This document shows positions 26,034-34,051 of a stretch of 64,000 nt of DNA, piece by piece; position 1 is the first letter of the stretch; each line of letters begins with the position of its first letter. Source of the stretch: an uncultured Cohaesibacter sp. (lineage in GTDB: Bacteria; Pseudomonadota; Alphaproteobacteria; Rhizobiales; Cohaesibacteraceae); NCBI RefSeq assembly GCF_963682185.1, contig NZ_OY821667.1, forward strand, positions 3,299,501-3,363,500, written 5' to 3'. The position numbers and the translations under genes are program-made. The notes under the pieces are model-generated. The model was not told the DNA's origin, made no database searches, and worked only from the letters and a program-made list of their open reading frames with translations.

Positions 26034-27035
26034 TTAAAGCACCGTAAAACCGTGGGCATAAGGGTCGCGATCATCAATGAAGATGGTGTTGAACCCGGTC
26101 TGGCGTGCCCAGCCCCCGATGGATGGAATGATGGCATCCAAATCACCCACCTTGGCGGCGGCTTCCACCCGTCCCTTGAACAGGCTGCCGATGATGCTCT
26201 CGTGAATGAAGGCATCGCCGATATCCAGCCGCCCTTTGGCAACCCAATGGGCCATGCGGGCCGAGGTGCCTGTGCCGCAAGGGGAGCGATCGATGGCCTT
26301 CTCTCCATAAAAGACCGCATTGCGGGCTGTGGCCTCTGGCGCCAGAGGCTTGCCGGTCCAGAGAATATGACTTAGGCCGTTGATAGCCGGATTCTCCGGA
26401 TGCACAAAATCGTATTTTTCATTGAGCGCCGCACGCAGCTTGGGTGAAAAGCCTACCAGCTCACCGGCTGAGAAGTCGGCCATATCCTTGTAGCAATCCT
26501 GAGGCTCCACAATGGCGTAGAAATTGCCGCCATAGGCCACATCCACATGCACGTCTCCCAGCCCGTCAATCTCGGCAGTCATGTCCTCTGCATAAAGGAA
26601 GGCGGGCACGTTGGTCAGCCGGACCTCTTCCACATAGCGGCCTTCCTGCCGATACTCCACGGTGACCAGACCGGCGGGCGTATCCAGCCGTAGCTTGCCC
26701 GGTTCCTTTGGGGTCACCAGACCGTTCTCGATGGCCATGGTTACAGTGCCGATGGTGCCGTGGCCGCACATGGGCAGACAGCCTGAGGTTTCGATGAACA
26801 GAACGGCTATGTCACAATCTTCCCGCGTGGGAGGATAGAGAATCGATCCAGACATCATGTCATGTCCGCGCGGCTCAAACATCAGCCCTGTGCGAATCCA
26901 GTCGAATTCAGCCAGAAAATGTGCCCGTTTCTCTATCATGGTGCTGCCTTCCAGCTGCGGGGCGCCGCCCGCAACTAGCCGCACCGGATTGCCACATGTA
27001 TGGCCGTCAATGCATTGAAATGTATGGTTTTTCAT
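26034..27035 (-). CDS. Proline racemase family; 4-hydroxyproline 2-epimerase
   Basis: 333 residues, the usual size for this enzyme. Both catalytic positions are cysteine: Cys90 in PMCGHGTIG and Cys253 in DRSPCGTGTS. The Cys/Cys pair marks racemases and epimerases, whereas trans-3-hydroxyproline dehydratases have Thr at the second place. With the D-hydroxyproline dehydrogenase, deaminase and semialdehyde dehydrogenase nearby, it most likely converts trans-4-hydroxy-L-proline to cis-4-hydroxy-D-proline (HypRE/LhpA role). It is divergent from the GntR gene, with an operator-like element between. Proline racemase activity cannot be excluded. Confidence 0.9.
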   Translation of the reverse strand: MKNHTFQCIDGHTCGNPVRLVAGGAPQLEGSTMIEKRAHFLAEFDWIRTGLMFEPRGHDMMSGSILYPPTREDCDIAVLFIETSGCLPMCGHGTIGTVTMAIENGLVTPKEPGKLRLDTPAGLVTVEYRQEGRYVEEVRLTNVPAFLYAEDMTAEIDGLGDVHVDVAYGGNFYAIVEPQDCYKDMADFSAGELVGFSPKLRAALNEKYDFVHPENPAINGLSHILWTGKPLAPEATARNAVFYGEKAIDRSPCGTGTSARMAHWVAKGRLDIGDAFIHESIIGSLFKGRVEAAAKVGDLDAIIPSIGGWARQTGFNTIFIDDRDPYAHGFTVL

Positions 27036-27102
27036 CGGGTACCCTGCTCAGGTGATACGCTTTGTGCTTTATGCGTTTCTTTTCTCACATTGACACGATA
27101 AT

Positions 27103-27123
27103 ATGTCGACAATTAAAATACAA
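27103..27123. promoter_or_regulatory. Operator-like 21-bp element (exact copy 2)
   Basis: The exact inverted copy of 23443-23463. It lies between the divergent epimerase and GntR genes, 67 and 69 nt from their starts. Position suggests autoregulation by the GntR protein. Confidence 0.7.
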
Positions 27124-27192
27124 ACATTTGCTTCAGGACTTTAAAGATATTCGCTAGAAATATTCATCGCAACATCGTTGGGCAGCAAGGGC

Positions 27193-27909
27193 ATGACCGA
27201 AACAAAAGAGAAAAAAACAACCAAGGGACCCTATAAGAGAGGTGCAGGCGTTGGCCATGTCTATCAGACCCTGCATCGCGAAATCATAGAGTTGAAGATC
27301 GCACCCGGCAGCCCGATTGATGAGCTGCAGCTGGCGGCGCGTTTTTCCATGTCGCGCACACCTATCCGCGAAGCGCTGGTTCGCCTGGCAGCGGAAGGCC
27401 TGATCACGACGCTGCCTAACAGGGCAACCATCGTTTCCAATATCGATTTTCTCAATCTCTCGCAGTTTTTCGATGCGCTGACCCTGATGTATCGGGTAAC
27501 GACACGACAGGCGGCTGCGAATTATGAAGAAGACGATTTGGCCGATATCAATCACTGGAAGGATCTCTACGCCAAATCGGTGGAGACGCGGGATGTCTTC
27601 GAGATGATCTCCACCAACCGCGAATTCCATCTGGCCATCGCAAAGGCAGGGCGCAACCGCTATTATGTCGAGCTTTTCACCCGCCTTCTTGATGAGGGGC
27701 GGCGTATCCTTCGGCTCTATTACCAGTCCTACAATGATGATATCCCGCATCTTTATGTCGATGAGCATGAGAAGATGATCAAGGCCATTATCAATCGCGA
27801 TCTGGCGCTGGCAGACAAACTGGCAGCAGAACATGCCGACCAGATCGTTCGCCAGATCCAGTCTTATATCGCAGCTGATACACGGGTGAATGGCTCCCTC
27901 GCGCTTTAA
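27193..27909 (+). CDS. hypR: GntR family transcriptional regulator (FCD type)
   Basis: 238 residues. An N-terminal winged helix (about 18-80: VYQTLHREIIELKIAPGSPI, then SMSRTPIREALVRLAAEGLI) is followed by an FCD ligand-binding domain (about 90-220) with the metal/ligand residues of that fold. I choose the ATG at 27193; a TTG at 27178 would add five residues, and neither has a strong ribosome site. It is divergent from the epimerase gene and probably controls all three divergent promoters of the hydroxyproline cluster through the shared 21-bp element. The effector would be a hydroxyproline intermediate (inference). Confidence 0.88.
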   Translation: MTETKEKKTTKGPYKRGAGVGHVYQTLHREIIELKIAPGSPIDELQLAARFSMSRTPIREALVRLAAEGLITTLPNRATIVSNIDFLNLSQFFDALTLMYRVTTRQAAANYEEDDLADINHWKDLYAKSVETRDVFEMISTNREFHLAIAKAGRNRYYVELFTRLLDEGRRILRLYYQSYNDDIPHLYVDEHEKMIKAIINRDLALADKLAAEHADQIVRQIQSYIAADTRVNGSLAL

Positions 27910-27919
27910 GCCGGAAAGA

Positions 27920-27938
27920 CCGGGCTCTAGCGGCCCGG
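27920..27938. terminator. Possible terminator hairpin
   Basis: CCGGGC and GCCCGG pair around a 7-nt loop between the convergent GntR and COG0523 genes. There is no strong T tract on either side. Confidence 0.4.
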
Positions 27939-27942
27939 GTGC

Positions 27943-29187
27943 CTATTTGCTTTGCTCATATTCCCAGACAGGGAAGGGATCTGGCAGATGCTCATAGAGG
28001 GAAGGGTCGAAGGGCCCTTCACCAACAGGAGCCGCCAGAGCCCTATCCAGCATCGAGCAAATGCGTTCCTTGTTCATTTCTCCCAACATGCCGATAAAGA
28101 CGATCTGCTGGCGCCGGTCGCCATAGTGCGGGTCGAGCACCGTCTTGAGCTGTTTGCGCGCAGCCCGATCTTTTGGCCAGCGTTCTCTGGGCACAGACGC
28201 CCACCAATAGCCCAGCGGACCTGTTCTGGCCATATTGCCAGCAAGGCTATATTCACCGACAATGCGGTGGCGTGTGGCCAGCCAGAAATGCCCTTTGGCG
28301 CGGATCACGCCGGGCAGCGGCGTCTGGGTGAATTCGTGAAATTTCTCCGGAAGCAAGGGGCGACGGGCCGTCCAGACAAAGCTGGTGATGCCGAATTCGG
28401 AATCCTCTGGCATGTGGTCGGCAAAGCCATAGAGTTCCTTGTACCATTGTGGATGCTCATGGGCGCGTTGGAAATCAAACAGACCCGTATTGAAAATGGC
28501 ATCCGGCTCGACCACTCCAAAATCCGTTTCGATCAATCGAGCACTGGGGTTGAGGCCATGAATGATGGAGCGGGCCGCGTCCCATTGTTCGCCGCTGGCG
28601 TCTGACACCTTGTTGAGAATGATGATATCGGCAAATTCTATCTGATCCACGAGCAGGTCAGCCAATGTCCGCTCATCATGGTCGGAAAGATCCGCCTTGA
28701 GTGCATCCCTGTCAGCCAGGAAATCCTCTGAGCCGAAATCCTTGAGCAGGTGGACCGCATCAATCACCGTGGCCATTGTATCCAGACGGGCAACATCATT
28801 GAGGCTGCGCCCCTCTTCATCACGAAATTCAAACGTCGTCGCCACAGGTAGCGGCTCGGATACGCCAGTGCTTTCTACCAGCAGATAGTCAAAGCGCCCT
28901 TCTTCAGCCAATTGTCGCACCTTGATCAGAAGGTCATCGCGCAAGGTGCAGCAAATGCAACCATTGCTCATTTCCACCAGTTTTTCTTCTGATTGGCTGA
29001 GCGTGGATTCTTCGCGCACCAGATCGGCGTCAATATTCACTTCGCTCATATCATTGACGATGACGGCAACCCGCCGGCCATCGCGATTGTTGAGCACATG
29101 GTTGAGGAGGGTTGTTTTGCCGGCGCCCAGAAAACCTGAAAGCACGGTAACGGGCAGCCGCTTGTCGATTTTACGTCGTCTGAACAT
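27943..29187 (-). CDS. COG0523 (CobW/ZigA-type) GTP-binding metallochaperone
   Basis: 414 residues, G3E-family P-loop GTPase. Walker A is GFLGAGKTT (18-26), the metal motif CICC spans Cys77-Cys80, and an NKVSD base-recognition motif lies near 195. A CobW C-terminal domain follows from about 270 ([18 protein letters not shown]). COG0523 proteins insert or ration metals, often zinc. A GTTATAAC palindrome 17-28 nt before the start resembles a Zur box, so zinc-limitation control is plausible. It is not linked to cobalamin genes here. The C-terminus lacks a long His-rich stretch. Confidence 0.88.
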   Translation of the reverse strand: MFRRRKIDKRLPVTVLSGFLGAGKTTLLNHVLNNRDGRRVAVIVNDMSEVNIDADLVREESTLSQSEEKLVEMSNGCICCTLRDDLLIKVRQLAEEGRFDYLLVESTGVSEPLPVATTFEFRDEEGRSLNDVARLDTMATVIDAVHLLKDFGSEDFLADRDALKADLSDHDERTLADLLVDQIEFADIIILNKVSDASGEQWDAARSIIHGLNPSARLIETDFGVVEPDAIFNTGLFDFQRAHEHPQWYKELYGFADHMPEDSEFGITSFVWTARRPLLPEKFHEFTQTPLPGVIRAKGHFWLATRHRIVGEYSLAGNMARTGPLGYWWASVPRERWPKDRAARKQLKTVLDPHYGDRRQQIVFIGMLGEMNKERICSMLDRALAAPVGEGPFDPSLYEHLPDPFPVWEYEQSK

Positions 29188-29203
29188 CTATTTACCACAT
29201 GAA

Positions 29204-29215
29204 ACGTTATAACGT
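29204..29215. promoter_or_regulatory. Zur-box-like palindrome ACGTTATAACGT
   Basis: A perfect 12-bp palindrome with a GTTATAAC core, preceded by GAA, 17 nt upstream of the COG0523 gene. Proteobacterial Zur sites have the form GAAATGTTATANTATAACATTTC, so the core fits but the spacing is compact. Confidence 0.45.
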
Positions 29216-29361
29216 CGCAACTATCAATCTCTTAAGGCCTCCGTCAAGCGTCCAAAAGGCATTGACCGGAGCGATAGCGGATAACTGCCTGTGGCAAATT
29301 GTCCTTTAAATCCAATAACAAGGGCTCTGATGCGCGCAGAAGGCCAGCAGCCAGAAACAAA

Positions 29362-29394
29362 AAAACGGTGCCTCAACATTGGGAAGCACCGTTT
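29362..29394 (-). terminator. Terminator downstream of doxX
   Basis: On the minus strand AAACGGTGC pairs with GCACCGTTT around a 14-nt loop and runs into TTTTTTTG. It lies about 75 nt beyond the DoxX stop codon. Confidence 0.8.
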
Positions 29395-29467
29395 CAAGTG
29401 AGAGAGCCTTATTCTTGGTTTTATGCTCTGGAGAATATCTTGTCTTTTTGTTGACTTGCGGGCGGGC

Positions 29468-29890
29468 TTATTGAGCCCATGCGAGCTTCTGCTCGATGAC
29501 CGGCAGACGCACAGCGAATGCGCCGCTGCCTAGAAGGGCGATTGAGAGGTTGGTGATGGCCCAGAACAGCGGGAATTCCCATCCGCCACCTTCGCTGGAG
29601 AAGACCCAGCCATTGCCCCAATGAACAGACAGGGCGCCAAGGATTGGTGGCAGGGTCAGAATAGCAACTGCGCGAGTGGCGACGCCAAGGATCAGGGCTG
29701 CGCCGCCAACGACTTCAGCGAAAATGGTCAGGTAGGCAAAAATGGCAGGAAAGCCGAGGCTTTCAAAAAAGCCAACCGTGCCCGGAATGGTAAAGATGAA
29801 GATTTTCATCAGGCCGTGGGCCAGAAGCAGAGCGCCAGAGATGACGCGGAGCAGGAAAGCTGCATAAGGAGCGGTTTGATTGTCGATCAT
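29468..29890 (-). CDS. DoxX family membrane protein
   Basis: 140 residues with four predicted membrane helices. The DoxX pattern is clear: LRVISGALLLAHGLMKIF, then GFFESLGFPAIFAYLTIFAEVVGGAALILG and a C-terminal WAITNLSIALLGSG. The start is uncertain. I prefer the ATG at 29890 (GGAA 7 nt upstream), which puts the first helix near the N-terminus; an ATG at 29956 would add 22 polar residues. Function in the family is poorly defined (redox or sulfur-linked quinol chemistry in some members). It lies downstream of, and in line with, the exported SnoaL-like protein. Confidence 0.82.
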   Translation of the reverse strand: MIDNQTAPYAAFLLRVISGALLLAHGLMKIFIFTIPGTVGFFESLGFPAIFAYLTIFAEVVGGAALILGVATRAVAILTLPPILGALSVHWGNGWVFSSEGGGWEFPLFWAITNLSIALLGSGAFAVRLPVIEQKLAWAQ

Positions 29891-30004
29891 TGTAGTGTTC
29901 CAACTGTGGTTGCGTGCAGTCTTTTGCACTGATTCCATTGTTTGATTTGGTTTCATGTGAGGGCTTTCTCTATGGAGAGCCCTCGATCTTGGGAGATCTG
30001 CGGA

Positions 30005-30571
30005 TTAGCGCAGACCGATCTGTTTGTAGAATGCGTCGTTGTCCCAGAAGAGATATTCCTCATCCATGACGCCGTCTTTTGTCCAATGGCCGATGGTTGC
30101 CATGGTCAGTTTGTAAGCTTTGCCGGTTGGCTCTATGAACTTGCCGCCGCCAATTGGCATTGGTTGTGTGAAGGTGCCTGCGATTTCGCCAACAACACCG
30201 GTCCACTCGCCCTGTCCGATGCGAACCGGATGTTTGTCGATCTTGGTATCAGGAGCGAATACGAAGAAGGCCTTGAGGTCTTCGATATGTTGGTCGATGC
30301 CGGTTACGCTGCGTCCGTCGGGCCAATGCACGACGATGTTGTCAGCGTGGCTTTCATGCAGGCGGTCCCATTTCTGGCCCGAGAAAACTTCGAAATCGAG
30401 GGTATCGAAGGTTTCCAGGTTTTTGGCGATACGGGCTTCATCAGCCTGATGGAGTGCCAGTTCTTTAAGTGCTTCGGTTACAGGTTTCGCATTGTCCGCC
30501 GCCAAAGCTGTCGTTGCGATTGTTCCGATGAGAGCCAGTGCTGCGGTCGAAAGGGTCAAGAGCTTCTTCAT
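30005..30571 (-). CDS. Exported SnoaL-like (NTF2-fold) protein
   Basis: 188 residues. A signal peptide (MKKLLTLSTAALALIGTIATTALAADN, cleavage after the ALA motif near residue 25) is followed by a SnoaL/ester-cyclase-type domain (VVHWPDGRSVTGIDQHIEDLKAFFVF; VGEIAGTFTQPM). The function of exported members is unknown. I start at 30571 with GGAA 9 nt upstream; an upstream in-frame stretch of Lys, Asn and Gln codons is the T-rich leader read in frame, not protein. doxX follows 114 nt downstream on the same strand with a GAGGGCT/AGCCCTC hairpin between. Confidence 0.8.
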   Translation of the reverse strand: MKKLLTLSTAALALIGTIATTALAADNAKPVTEALKELALHQADEARIAKNLETFDTLDFEVFSGQKWDRLHESHADNIVVHWPDGRSVTGIDQHIEDLKAFFVFAPDTKIDKHPVRIGQGEWTGVVGEIAGTFTQPMPIGGGKFIEPTGKAYKLTMATIGHWTKDGVMDEEYLFWDNDAFYKQIGLR

Positions 30572-30858
30572 GATGTCGTTTCCGTTCTTCTTATTGTTCT
30601 GTTTCTTATTCTTGTTTTTTCGTTTTGATTTTTTGTTTTGTTTTTGGTCTTGCGTTTGCTGATGAGACATATATGGACCAGTTTTTTAATCAATGAAATG
30701 GAGATTGTGTTGAATAACTATCTATATATTGTTCTTAATAAGTATGTGCGTAACCAAGTGTCTGCGCATGGACAGCGACAGCCCCGAGGCCAAAGCAAGC
30801 GGAAAGGCCCTATTCAAATATCGTCAAGGCAATGGAAGTGAGGTTAGAGTTGCGCGCC

Positions 30859-31836
30859 CTAGGGCATGACATAGCGCAGGATCGCTTCTACGATCATGTC
30901 TCGCTGAGCGGGGACATCTGCTTCATCCCACAGGTCCATGTCAAACACGGCACGCCAGGAATAGCGGTTTGAAACACGCATGAAGCAGAAAGAGGAAATG
31001 AGAAAATGCAGGTGCCAAGGGTTGATGCCAGAACGGAAGATCCCCGCTTCTTCGCCGCGCTCTAGAAGATCGCTGACGGTTCTTATCGCAATGGCATTGC
31101 GTTCTATAAGGCTCTGACGACCAGTGATATGGCGCCCCATTTCGATATTCTCGACAGATACAAGCCGGACATATTCGGGATGTTCTGCATGGTGATCAAA
31201 GGTCACCTCCACGAGGCGCCGCATGGCCTCTTCAGGGGGGAGGGCATCCAGATTTAATCCCTGCTCCTTGCTGCGCACTCCGCCATAGGCTTCTTCCATC
31301 ACGGCGGCATAGAGCTTTTCCTTGCTGCCAAAGTGATAATAGATCATTGGCTTGGTGGTGCGGGTTCTGGCGGCGATCGCATCCACACGGGCACCGCTGA
31401 GCCCCTTTGCGGCGAATTCTTCCATGGCGGCATCAAGGATGTCTCGCCGTGTTATCTCCGCTTCTCTGCGCCGGGGAGCGGGGCGGGGCTCTTCTTTGGA
31501 AGCGTCCTCTTCGATCTCCCTGACATTTGCGATCTCTCTATTGTCTTGAGTCTGCGGCGCCGGTCTCTCTTCCTGAGGGGCAATCGAACCCAGGGGTGTC
31601 TCATGATCAATGACCGGAAGCTCTGAGCGCGCCGAGGCAAATTCCTGCTCCAGATCCTCCAGCATGGCGCGCGCGATCTTGACCCCTTCCGTCACATTGA
31701 TGGCACCGGTAGAGCGCTCGATGACCTTGGAGCGATCTTTATATTGCGGATGCTCCCACAAGTCCCGCGGCACCTTCTTGAGAATGCCAACACGGCCATT
31801 TCGTCCAATACGCACATTCTTGGGGAGCTTTGTCAT
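30859..31836 (-). CDS. TetR family regulator with an integrase-like N-terminal extension
   Basis: 325 residues, about 120 longer than a typical TetR protein. Residues 127-185 form the TetR helix-turn-helix (RRDILDAAMEEFAAKGLSG, then RTTKPMIYYHFGSKEKLYAAV) and the rest a TetR C-terminal domain. Residues 1-70 (KNVRIGRNGRVGILKKVPRD, then KIARAMLEDLEQEF) resemble the N-terminal arm domain (DUF6538 type) of alphaproteobacterial tyrosine recombinases, joined by a charged Pro-rich linker (75-125). The start is supported by GAGG 5 nt upstream. It is divergent from a TRAP operon it probably represses. The domain match is from memory. Confidence 0.85.
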   Translation of the reverse strand: MTKLPKNVRIGRNGRVGILKKVPRDLWEHPQYKDRSKVIERSTGAINVTEGVKIARAMLEDLEQEFASARSELPVIDHETPLGSIAPQEERPAPQTQDNREIANVREIEEDASKEEPRPAPRRREAEITRRDILDAAMEEFAAKGLSGARVDAIAARTRTTKPMIYYHFGSKEKLYAAVMEEAYGGVRSKEQGLNLDALPPEEAMRRLVEVTFDHHAEHPEYVRLVSVENIEMGRHITGRQSLIERNAIAIRTVSDLLERGEEAGIFRSGINPWHLHFLISSFCFMRVSNRYSWRAVFDMDLWDEADVPAQRDMIVEAILRYVMP

Positions 31837-31857
31837 CTTCGCCTCAGGTCTTTGGAA

Positions 31858-31906
31858 AGTATGGAACTCCTTCCAAAGTATGGATTTTTCACTTTGCGAG
31901 TATGGA
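31858..31906. promoter_or_regulatory. Three direct repeats of AGTATGGA upstream of the TetR-type gene
   Basis: AGTATGGA starts at 31858, 31877 and 31899, about two helical turns apart each. The first two lie in a larger TTTGGAA/TTCCAAA inverted repeat (31851-31877). They are directly upstream of the regulator's ribosome site, so likely an operator or attachment for an autoregulator. Confidence 0.45.
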
Positions 31907-32108
31907 TGATAGGCACTTCACAGCGCTTGTCAATATCCGGGATCTGGATTTAAACTATTAGGAAATTGCCTTGGATATCTGGTAAAAATACGGGTTAACC
32001 ATCTAATATTTAGCGATATTCCGTAAAATCGCCCTCTCATGCGGGCAAGATCGTTCACAGCATCATGCGACGCGTTGTCGCAATAGTGGTAATTGTAATG
32101 CTTGTTTA

Positions 32109-32133
32109 TTGACAAAAACTACCAGTAAGTAGT
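32109..32133 (+). promoter_or_regulatory. Predicted promoter and dyad operator of the first TRAP operon
   Basis: TTGACA (32109-32114) is a perfect -35 hexamer. Directly after it ACTAC (32118-32122) and GTAGT (32129-32133) form a dyad with a 6-nt centre, so a TetR dimer bound there would block RNA polymerase. The -10 box is poor. Confidence 0.45.
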
Positions 32134-32444
32134 GTTGTTGGTATGTGCCGTAATTTCGGTATGGATGATTGGGAGACCATCCACGCCGTTAGCTCATTCT
32201 GGTCGGTGTTTGAACCGGCTGCGTGAAACGCGCAAAGAGACCCTTGGGAGGGGAAGGAGCAATTATCGGCATGCAGCTCGGGCTTACCGGCCCGGGGAAA
32301 ACTTGCTGGCGCTCAGGCTGACCAATCGAGCTTCGCGGCTCCATCAGATGATGCGCTCAAACAGGCTCTAGCGAGGAGAAGGAGGCGGTGAGGAATGCAC
32401 CGCTTCGCCGCTCATAAAGGCGGTTACCAAAAGGGAGGCATTCA
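32134..32444 (+). other. Long GC-rich leader of the TRAP operon, no gene recognised
   Basis: About 300 nt between the predicted promoter and dctP. It contains several self-complementary stretches (for example GGGCTTACCGGCCCG near 32280 and GGCGGTG...CACCGC near 32383). A 79-codon frame here is arginine-rich, lacks a ribosome site and looks like translated structured RNA. I do not recognise a known riboswitch. Confidence 0.4.
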
Positions 32445-33431
32445 ATGAACAAGGCATTTGCGAAACTCGCAATCATGGCCGTGGGGATCGGGCTCGCATT
32501 TCCGGTCATGGCCGCAGACTTCAATTTCAAATTCGCGCATTCTCAGCCAGACAGCTCCGTCCGGCATAAATCCATGCTCTTCTTCAAGGAGGCGCTGGAA
32601 AAAGAAAGCGAAGGGCGCATTTCCGTTGAGATCTTCTCGGGCAGCCAGCTGGGGAGCGAACCGGAAGTGATGGATATGGTCAAGATGGGCACCGTGCAGG
32701 GTACCCGTGGTGGCGCTTTCACCAAGGCCAACAAGAAATTCCTGATTTACACGCTGCCATTCCTTTATGACAGCACAGACGCCGTGCTCAAGGCCATGCG
32801 CAGTGACTTCGGCACCCATATCGCCGATGCAGCCAAAGCCAATGGTTATTATATTCCGGCAACCGGTGTGGCTGGCGGCTTCCGCGTGGTGACCAACAAT
32901 AAGCACCCCATCAACACGCCAGCTGATGTAGAAGGCCTCAAGATCCGCACGCCGGGTATTGAAACCATCATCAAGACCTTTGAAGCCCTTGGCGCCAGCC
33001 CGACCTCCATTCCTTATGGCGAGGTTTATATGGCTCTGAAGATGGGGGTCGCAGACGGTCAGGAAAATCCGCCGAGCAATATCTCGGTGATGAAATTCTA
33101 CGAAGCCCAGACCTATCTCTCCCTGCTTAACTACCAGATCCATCCAGATCCCCTCTTTGTGAATCTGAAATGGTATGAAGGCCTGCCGGACGATCTAAAA
33201 ACCGTCTTTGACAAGGTCTCCAAGGAAGCCATGGCATGGAGCGACGAGCATTGGCTCGCCTCCGAAGCTGACTATCTTAAATTCCTCAGCGACAAGCTGG
33301 AAGTGAATGAGATTTCGGCTGAAAACCGCGCCAAATTTGTCGAAAAGGTCCGCCCTGTCTGGGATTTCTACATCCAGAATGGCACTTTCTCCGAAGAGGA
33401 AGTCAATCAGGCCATCGAAGCTGGCAAGTAA
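32445..33431 (+). CDS. TRAP transporter substrate-binding protein (DctP family), system 1
   Basis: 328 residues. Signal peptide residues 1-23 (ending FPVMAADF) and a DctP fold follow. The conserved arginine that grips the substrate carboxylate is in GLKIRTPGIETI (about residue 168), and PYGEVYMALKMGVADGQENP is the family's second signature. AAAGGGAGGC precedes the ATG. The two membrane subunits follow on the same strand after an intercistronic hairpin. The substrate is an organic or sugar acid that cannot be told from sequence; nearby genes give no catabolic hint. Confidence 0.92.
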   Translation: MNKAFAKLAIMAVGIGLAFPVMAADFNFKFAHSQPDSSVRHKSMLFFKEALEKESEGRISVEIFSGSQLGSEPEVMDMVKMGTVQGTRGGAFTKANKKFLIYTLPFLYDSTDAVLKAMRSDFGTHIADAAKANGYYIPATGVAGGFRVVTNNKHPINTPADVEGLKIRTPGIETIIKTFEALGASPTSIPYGEVYMALKMGVADGQENPPSNISVMKFYEAQTYLSLLNYQIHPDPLFVNLKWYEGLPDDLKTVFDKVSKEAMAWSDEHWLASEADYLKFLSDKLEVNEISAENRAKFVEKVRPVWDFYIQNGTFSEEEVNQAIEAGK

Positions 33432-33448
33432 CAGTCAATCTGAATAGA

Positions 33449-33485
33449 GCAGGCGCCGGAAGCGGGAAGTCGCCCCGGCACCTGC
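33449..33485 (+). terminator. Intercistronic hairpin between dctP and dctQ, system 1
   Basis: GCAGG and CCTGC with inner GCCGG/CCGGC enclose a long loop. There is no T tract, so it is more likely an mRNA stabiliser or attenuator giving excess binding protein over membrane subunits. Confidence 0.45.
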
Positions 33486-33518
33486 CAGAGACCACTCAAA
33501 CCATCTGAAAGCTTTGAC

Positions 33519-34037
33519 ATGTCCGGTCCGGCTCCTGCCTATCAGGTGCATCCGGTGCTTCGCGCCGAAAAACTGCTGATGCACTTATTGACGTGGCTTT
33601 TGACAGCGCTCTTTGGCCTCATCTTCGTTCTGGTCGTCATTCTGGTGATCATGCGCTATGGCTTCAACACAACGATTATCGGCGGCAGCGAAGCAACCGT
33701 GATGCTGTTTATCTACACCACGGCGCTCGGCGCGGCGGTGGATATCGCTCGTGGCAAACATATCCGCATCGACGCGCTGATCGACAGCCTGCCCTTGCGG
33801 GTGAAAAGCTGGCTGGAAGGGATCAACCTGATCCTGATCGGCATTTTGCACGCCCTCTTGCTCTATTACAGTACGCAATGGATCTCGGTGGTGGGTAACA
33901 GCGAAGACCCCGTTCTGCATATCGCCGAAGGGCTCATCGAGGTGGCCATCCCCATCGGCTGCGCCTTCGCCATTCTCTTCTGCATCACGCGTCTGATTGC
34001 GCTGATCATGACGCCCCTTCCCAAACCCACAAACTAG
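33519..34037 (+). CDS. TRAP transporter small membrane subunit (DctQ family), system 1
   Basis: 172 residues, four predicted membrane helices (about 20-45, 55-75, 95-118, 140-162). The DctQ signature GSEATVMLFIYTTALGAAVDIARGKHIRID lies around 50-80. It forms the membrane complex with DctM. The ribosome site is weak. It ends 14 nt before dctM. The protein starts with a short cytoplasmic stretch before helix 1. Confidence 0.88.
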   Translation: MSGPAPAYQVHPVLRAEKLLMHLLTWLLTALFGLIFVLVVILVIMRYGFNTTIIGGSEATVMLFIYTTALGAAVDIARGKHIRIDALIDSLPLRVKSWLEGINLILIGILHALLLYYSTQWISVVGNSEDPVLHIAEGLIEVAIPIGCAFAILFCITRLIALIMTPLPKPTN

Positions 34038-34051
34038 CGGTGTGACAAACT

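Noticed and set aside
30572-30670. Lys/Asn/Gln-rich N-terminal extension of the SnoaL-like protein
   Set aside because: It is a homopolymer-rich leader; the real start is followed by a classical signal peptide, which must be N-terminal.
32132-32371. 79-codon frame in the TRAP leader
   Set aside because: Arginine-rich translation of apparent structured RNA, no ribosome site, starts at the promoter dyad.
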